DNA of 64,000 nucleotides. Origin: Microbacterium sp. AG238. Lineage in GTDB: Bacteria; Actinomycetota; Actinomycetes; Actinomycetales; Microbacteriaceae. The notes under the pieces were generated by a model. That model ran no database searches and had not been told where the DNA came from. It saw only the letters and a program-made list of their open reading frames with translations. Positions 61,542-64,000 of the stretch are shown one piece after another. The position numbers and the translations under genes are program-made. The stretch covers positions 1-64,000 of the forward strand of contig NZ_RAQC01000002.1 of NCBI RefSeq assembly GCF_003610405.1, given 5' to 3'. The stretch's first letter is position 1. The number at the start of each line of letters is the position of its first letter.

Positions 61542-64000
61542 ATGCCAGAGCCCATCAAGCCCGTCATCGTCGGCTCCGCCGCATCCGCGCGCCCCGGCGC
61601 CTCCTCCGGCGAGCGTCCCGACGCCGACCTCCTCGAGGGGCTGAACCCACCCCAGCGCGAAGCGGTGACCTACCGCGGCCCCGCGTTGCTGATCGTCGCG
61701 GGCGCCGGGTCGGGCAAGACCCGCGTGCTCACGCACCGCATCGCGTCGCTCCTGCGTGGCCGCGAGGCGTGGCCGAGCCAGATCCTCGCGATCACCTTCA
61801 CCAACAAGGCCGCCGGCGAGATGCGCGAGCGTGTGCAGCAGCTGATCGGTGACAGCGCGCAGGGCATGTGGATCTCGACCTTCCACTCGGCGTGCGTGCG
61901 GATCCTGCGCCGCGAGGCGCAGCAGTTCGGGTTCACCAAGAACTTCACGATCTACGACTCGGGAGACTCGCGCGCGCTCATCAAGCGTCTCGTGAAAGAG
62001 CACGAGGCCGATGCCTTCGGGCTCACCCCGGCGGGTGTGCAGAGTCGCATCTCCAAGCTCAAGAACGAGCTCGCCGACGCCGACTCCTATGCGCGCCAGG
62101 CAAACATGTCCGACCCCGCAGAGCGCGTGTTCGTCGAGCTCTTCGGCGCCTACCAGTCCGCGCTCCAGCGGGCCAACGCCTTCGACTTCGACGACCTCAT
62201 CGCCCAGACGGTCTACCTTTTCCGAGCGTTCCCGCACGTCGCCGACGTCTACCGCAAGCGGTTCCGGCACATCCTCGTCGACGAGTACCAAGACACCAAC
62301 CACGCCCAGTACGCGCTGATCCACGAGCTGACCCGTCCCGTCCAGGGGCAGGGCGGAGACGCGTTCTCGTCGGGCGGCATGATGATCTTCGAACCCGAGT
62401 CGGCGCCCGAAGTCGAGGCAGCGTCGCTGACCGTCGTCGGCGACTCCGACCAGTCGATCTACGCCTTCCGCGGCGCCGACATCCGCAACATCACCGAGTT
62501 CGAGCGCGACTATCCCGGTGCGAAGGTCGTGCTGCTCGAGCAGAACTACCGCTCGACGCAGAACATCCTCTCGGCCGCGAACGCCGTCATCTCGAACAAC
62601 TTCGACCGCAAAGACAAGAAGCTCTGGACGGATGTCGGAGCGGGCGACGCGATCGTCGGCTTCACCGGCTACTCGCAGCACGATGAGGCCCAGTTCGTGG
62701 CCGACGAGATCGAGGCGCTGCACCGTTCAGCCGTGCCCTACTCGCAGATGGCGGTGTTCTACCGGACGAACTCGCAGTCGCGTGCGCTCGAAGAGATCTT
62801 CATCCGCGCGGCGATCCCGTACAAGATCATGGGCGGCACCAAGTTCTACGACCGTGCCGAGATCAAGGATGCCCTGGCATACGTCGTCGCCGTGGCGAAC
62901 CCCGCCGACGAGCTCGCGGTGCGCCGCATCCTGAACCGGCCGCGGCGCGGCATCGGCGACGTCACCGAGACGTCCATCGCCCGGTACGCCGCCGAGCAGC
63001 AGATCACCTTCCGCGACGCGCTCGCCAACGCTTCGGCGCTGGGCGTGGGCCCGAAGATCCAGGCCGCGATCGCGCAGCTCGACGCCGTGCTCGCCGAGGC
63101 GTCCGAGATCATGCTGCCGAGCTCGGGCGAGATCGCCCCGCCGACGGCCGTGACCGAGGGCCTGACCGTGCTGCTGAACAAGTCCGGCTACATGGATGCG
63201 CTGCGCGCGAGCCGTGACCCGCAGGACGAAGCGCGCCTCGAGAACCTCGACGAGCTGATCGCCGTGACGCGCGAGTTCGCGCGGAACAACCCCGAGGGCA
63301 CCATCCTCGACTTCCTCACCGAGGTCGCTCTCGTCGCCGACGCGGACGACCTCGACGACGCGTCCGGAACCGTCTCGCTGATGACGATGCACACGGCGAA
63401 GGGGCTCGAGTACGACGCCGTGTTCGTCACCGGTGTGGAGGAAGACCTGATCCCGCACCGCATCTCGGCGAACGAGCCCGGTGGGCCGCAGGAGGAGAGG
63501 CGATTGTTCTACGTCGCCCTCACCCGTGCCCGCAAACGCCTGCACCTCTCGCTCGCCATGACCCGCGCACAGTTCGGCGAGGTCTCGGCCGCGATGCCGA
63601 GTCGGTTCCTGCAGGAGATCCCGCATGACCTGATCGACTGGCGCCAGTCGCCGGGTGACGTGAACTCGCGTGGGGGCATGCAGTCGCGTGCGCTCAACGG
63701 GCGGCGGTCGGGCACTTCCGGCGGTGGGTTCGGCGGCTCGGGCAAGCGCTACGGCGACGACCTCGTGCCGCTGCCCCGGCGCGAGAAGAGCAGCGACATC
63801 GCGAAGTTCGCCAACCGCATCCCGGCGAAGGTGCGCGACAACGGCGACCTCGAACTCGGGCCCGGCGACCGCATCAAACACGACGACTTCGGCGAAGGGC
63901 GGGTCGACGCCGTCACGGGCGAGGGAGCCAAACGCGTCGCACATGTGCGTTTCGATTCGGCCGGCCCGAAGAAGCTGCTCATCAAGATCGCGCCGATCGT
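61542..64000 (+). CDS. pcrA: ATP-dependent DNA helicase PcrA/UvrD, cut by window end
   Basis: The first 819 residues of a superfamily 1 helicase: Walker A GAGSGKT (54-60), motif Ia TFTNKAAGEM, Walker B VDEYQDTN, motif III GDSDQSIYAFRGAD, motif IV and VI segments (VALTRARKRLHLS). The C-terminal tudor-like region (GDRIKHDDFGEGRVDAV) is almost complete, so only a few residues are missing. Acts in nucleotide excision repair and replication restart. tagaat at 61527-61532 is 9 nt before ATG 61542, suggesting a near-leaderless transcript. Confidence 0.95.
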   Translation, partial: MPEPIKPVIVGSAASARPGASSGERPDADLLEGLNPPQREAVTYRGPALLIVAGAGSGKTRVLTHRIASLLRGREAWPSQILAITFTNKAAGEMRERVQQLIGDSAQGMWISTFHSACVRILRREAQQFGFTKNFTIYDSGDSRALIKRLVKEHEADAFGLTPAGVQSRISKLKNELADADSYARQANMSDPAERVFVELFGAYQSALQRANAFDFDDLIAQTVYLFRAFPHVADVYRKRFRHILVDEYQDTNHAQYALIHELTRPVQGQGGDAFSSGGMMIFEPESAPEVEAASLTVVGDSDQSIYAFRGADIRNITEFERDYPGAKVVLLEQNYRSTQNILSAANAVISNNFDRKDKKLWTDVGAGDAIVGFTGYSQHDEAQFVADEIEALHRSAVPYSQMAVFYRTNSQSRALEEIFIRAAIPYKIMGGTKFYDRAEIKDALAYVVAVANPADELAVRRILNRPRRGIGDVTETSIARYAAEQQITFRDALANASALGVGPKIQAAIAQLDAVLAEASEIMLPSSGEIAPPTAVTEGLTVLLNKSGYMDALRASRDPQDEARLENLDELIAVTREFARNNPEGTILDFLTEVALVADADDLDDASGTVSLMTMHTAKGLEYDAVFVTGVEEDLIPHRISANEPGGPQEERRLFYVALTRARKRLHLSLAMTRAQFGEVSAAMPSRFLQEIPHDLIDWRQSPGDVNSRGGMQSRALNGRRSGTSGGGFGGSGKRYGDDLVPLPRREKSSDIAKFANRIPAKVRDNGDLELGPGDRIKHDDFGEGRVDAVTGEGAKRVAHVRFDSAGPKKLLIKIAPI

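Noticed and set aside
61338..62723. 461-residue minus-strand frame over pcrA
   Set aside because: Antisense shadow of conserved helicase motifs.

Overview
The window is GC-rich DNA with strong G/C third-position bias, frequent GTG starts and short stop/start overlaps. Gene order from the TPR-like protein and HAD phosphatase through tlyA, nadK, recN, pyrG, xerD, parA, scpA, scpB, rluB, cmk and der matches the conserved actinobacterial block also found in Mycobacterium (Rv1691 to Rv1713). Gene content and style suggest Microbacteriaceae, probably Microbacterium or a close relative; the genus is an inference.

Layout. 1-126: 3' end of a 5S rRNA gene and its terminator. 153-17756: a nearly unbroken plus-strand housekeeping block for rRNA modification, NAD(P), DNA repair, CTP synthesis, chromosome segregation and dimer resolution, tyrosine synthesis, CMP kinase and ribosome assembly. 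17771-25051: accessory genes: an acetyltransferase, a NUDIX-NYN fusion, a DUF2809 protein, a biotin uptake locus (bioQ divergent from bioYMN, with two operators in the gap) and an anaerobic ribonucleotide reductase pair. 25087-32641: a minus-strand sugar locus (ROK repressor, lipoprotein, two permeases, GH38 alpha-mannosidase). 32730-43503: a YccA-type membrane protein, a phosphodiesterase, two orphan sensor kinases around an ABC-2 exporter, an AraC regulator, two small paralogous proteins and a fatty acid desaturase.

43513-57432 is an integrated element of about 13.9 kb. It is bounded by a perfect 22-bp direct repeat formed from the 3' end of a CAU-anticodon tRNA gene. It has a tyrosine integrase, an excisionase-like gene, a divergent control region with paired 26-bp repeats, a 24-bp arm-type repeat near both ends, a MobF/TrwC relaxase that appears frameshifted, and a ribbon-helix-helix/toxin-like pair. 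Its cargo looks like defence: a PD-(D/E)XK-like nuclease fused to a STAND/NACHT-type NTPase, overlapped by an unrecognised 347-residue partner, and a large KAP-family NTPase at the other end. The nuclease-NTPase plus partner is the best candidate here for an undescribed system.

57548-64000: an envelope-stress module (PspC membrane protein divergent from a PspC-type histidine kinase and its LuxR-type regulator), then a PcrA/UvrD helicase cut by the window end.

Many monocistronic or operon-leading genes have a TANNNT-like -10 hexamer only 6-9 nt before the start codon and no Shine-Dalgarno sequence, suggesting widespread leaderless transcripts. All functions come from reading translated sequence and motifs; no database search was run.
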